Shown here: piece by piece, positions 5,249-5,818 of the stretch
Position numbering within the stretch: position 1 is the stretch's first letter
Layout of the letters: each line of letters starts with the position of its first letter
Assembly (NCBI GenBank): GCA_903928755.1
Contig: CAIYSH010000059.1
Span: forward strand, 1 to 5,818
Direction of reading: 5' to 3'
DNA length: 5,818 nt
DNA from: an uncultured Alphaproteobacteria bacterium
GTDB taxonomy: Bacteria; Pseudomonadota; Alphaproteobacteria; Caulobacterales; Caulobacteraceae
Notes under the pieces: model-generated
What the model saw: the letters and a program-made list of their open reading frames with translations, nothing else
Database searches by the model: none
Told to the model about the DNA's origin: nothing
Made by a program: the position numbers and the translations under genes

Positions 5249-5818
5249 ATGAGCATCCGACGCCAGGGCAAAGCCCTCATATCCCTTGGCAGCAATGTCA
5301 TTGCAGATCTGGCGGTAGGGGCCCACGCCACCGACATAAGGCATGAAGACCCGCGGCTTGCCGGGCACATTGGCCCCCAGATACCAGGAGTTTGCCTGGG
5401 GATAGAGGGTCATGTCGGCGACCTCGTTGACATGGGCGACCCAGCCGTTCTCGGCCTCGGCGGTCGCCTCGATCACGCCAATCTGACGCTGGTTCAGATA
5501 GCCGATACAATCGGTGATCCAGTCCACGTGCTGCTCGATTGAGACCATCATGTTGGAAAGCACTGAGGGGCTGCCCGGGCCGGTGACCATGAAGAGGTTG
5601 GGGAAACCTGCGACCATGAGGCCCAGATAGGTTTTCGGACCGTCTGCCCACTTTTCCCGAAGACGCTCCCCTGCCCGTCCCTGGATGTCGATCCTGTTCA
5701 GGGCACCGGTCATGGCGTCAAAGCCGATGGCATAGACAATGGCGTCAAACTCATAATCCGCCGTCGCCGTCCGGACCCCGGTCGGCGTAATGGCCGTGAT
5801 GGCGCCCTTGGTCAGGCC
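5240..5818 (-). CDS. Baeyer-Villiger-type flavin monooxygenase, C-terminal part (5' end outside window)
   Basis: The last 192 residues of a class B flavoprotein monooxygenase of the cyclohexanone/phenylacetone monooxygenase type, which insert one oxygen of O2 next to a ketone to give an ester or lactone using NADPH and FAD. Visible landmarks, numbered from the edge: FDAIVYAIGFDAMTGAL (24-40), which in relatives normally reads ATGFDAMTG; then TYLGLMVAGFPNLFM and GPGSPSVLSNM, the FAD-contacting C-terminal strand and helix; and a tail with SWYLGANVPGKPRVF, typical of these enzymes. Both Rossmann motifs and the BVMO fingerprint lie beyond the right edge, so subfamily and substrate stay open. The frame is open through base 5818 and ends at TGA 5242-5240. 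The internal ATG at 5713 is not a start, as conserved sequence precedes it. The acyl-CoA dehydrogenase lies 97 bases downstream on the same strand and could act on CoA esters made from the cleavage product (inference). Confidence 0.92.
   Translation of the reverse strand, partial: GLTKGAITAITPTGVRTATADYEFDAIVYAIGFDAMTGALNRIDIQGRAGERLREKWADGPKTYLGLMVAGFPNLFMVTGPGSPSVLSNMMVSIEQHVDWITDCIGYLNQRQIGVIEATAEAENGWVAHVNEVADMTLYPQANSWYLGANVPGKPRVFMPYVGGVGPYRQICNDIAAKGYEGFALASDAHAG

Overview
The window is GC-rich (roughly 60%) bacterial chromosome. Protein sequence and gene style point to an alphaproteobacterium, perhaps of the Caulobacterales/Maricaulales type; this placement is inference from protein resemblance, not from a marker gene. 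There are six protein-coding genes, two of them cut by the window edges, and no RNA genes, insertion sequences, CRISPR arrays or prophage genes that I can see.

Layout. Left block, + strand: the 3' part of a PhnP-type metallo-beta-lactamase-fold hydrolase (1-537), followed after one base by a PurN-like formyltransferase (539-1141), so the two are almost certainly translated from one mRNA. This formyltransferase meets head-on with a class B flavin monooxygenase of the FMO type on the - strand (1138-2442); the two TAG stop codons overlap inside a single CTAG. Positions 2443-2735 form a divergent control region with a good sigma70-like promoter candidate and a perfect GTGCAG/CTGCAC dyad. It precedes a + strand gene (2736-3599) for a receiver-domain protein with degenerate phosphorylation residues and an unclassified helical C-terminal half.

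Right block, - strand: an intrinsic terminator (about 3761-3793), an ACAD10/11-like acyl-CoA dehydrogenase (3815-5140), and the C-terminal part of a Baeyer-Villiger-type flavin monooxygenase (5240-5818) that runs off the right edge. The last two are co-directional with 97 bases between them and may share a transcript.

How the genes may work together. Two different flavin monooxygenases and an acyl-CoA dehydrogenase lie within 5 kb, which suggests catabolism of an alkyl, ketone or terpenoid-like compound: oxygenation, ring or chain cleavage to a carboxylic acid, then CoA-dependent beta-oxidation. The substrate cannot be read from sequence. The left pair belongs to a different, probably housekeeping-linked, neighbourhood. 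I found no clearly new multi-gene system; the best candidates for follow-up are the degenerate receiver protein, the divergent formyltransferase and the palindrome-containing divergent control region.
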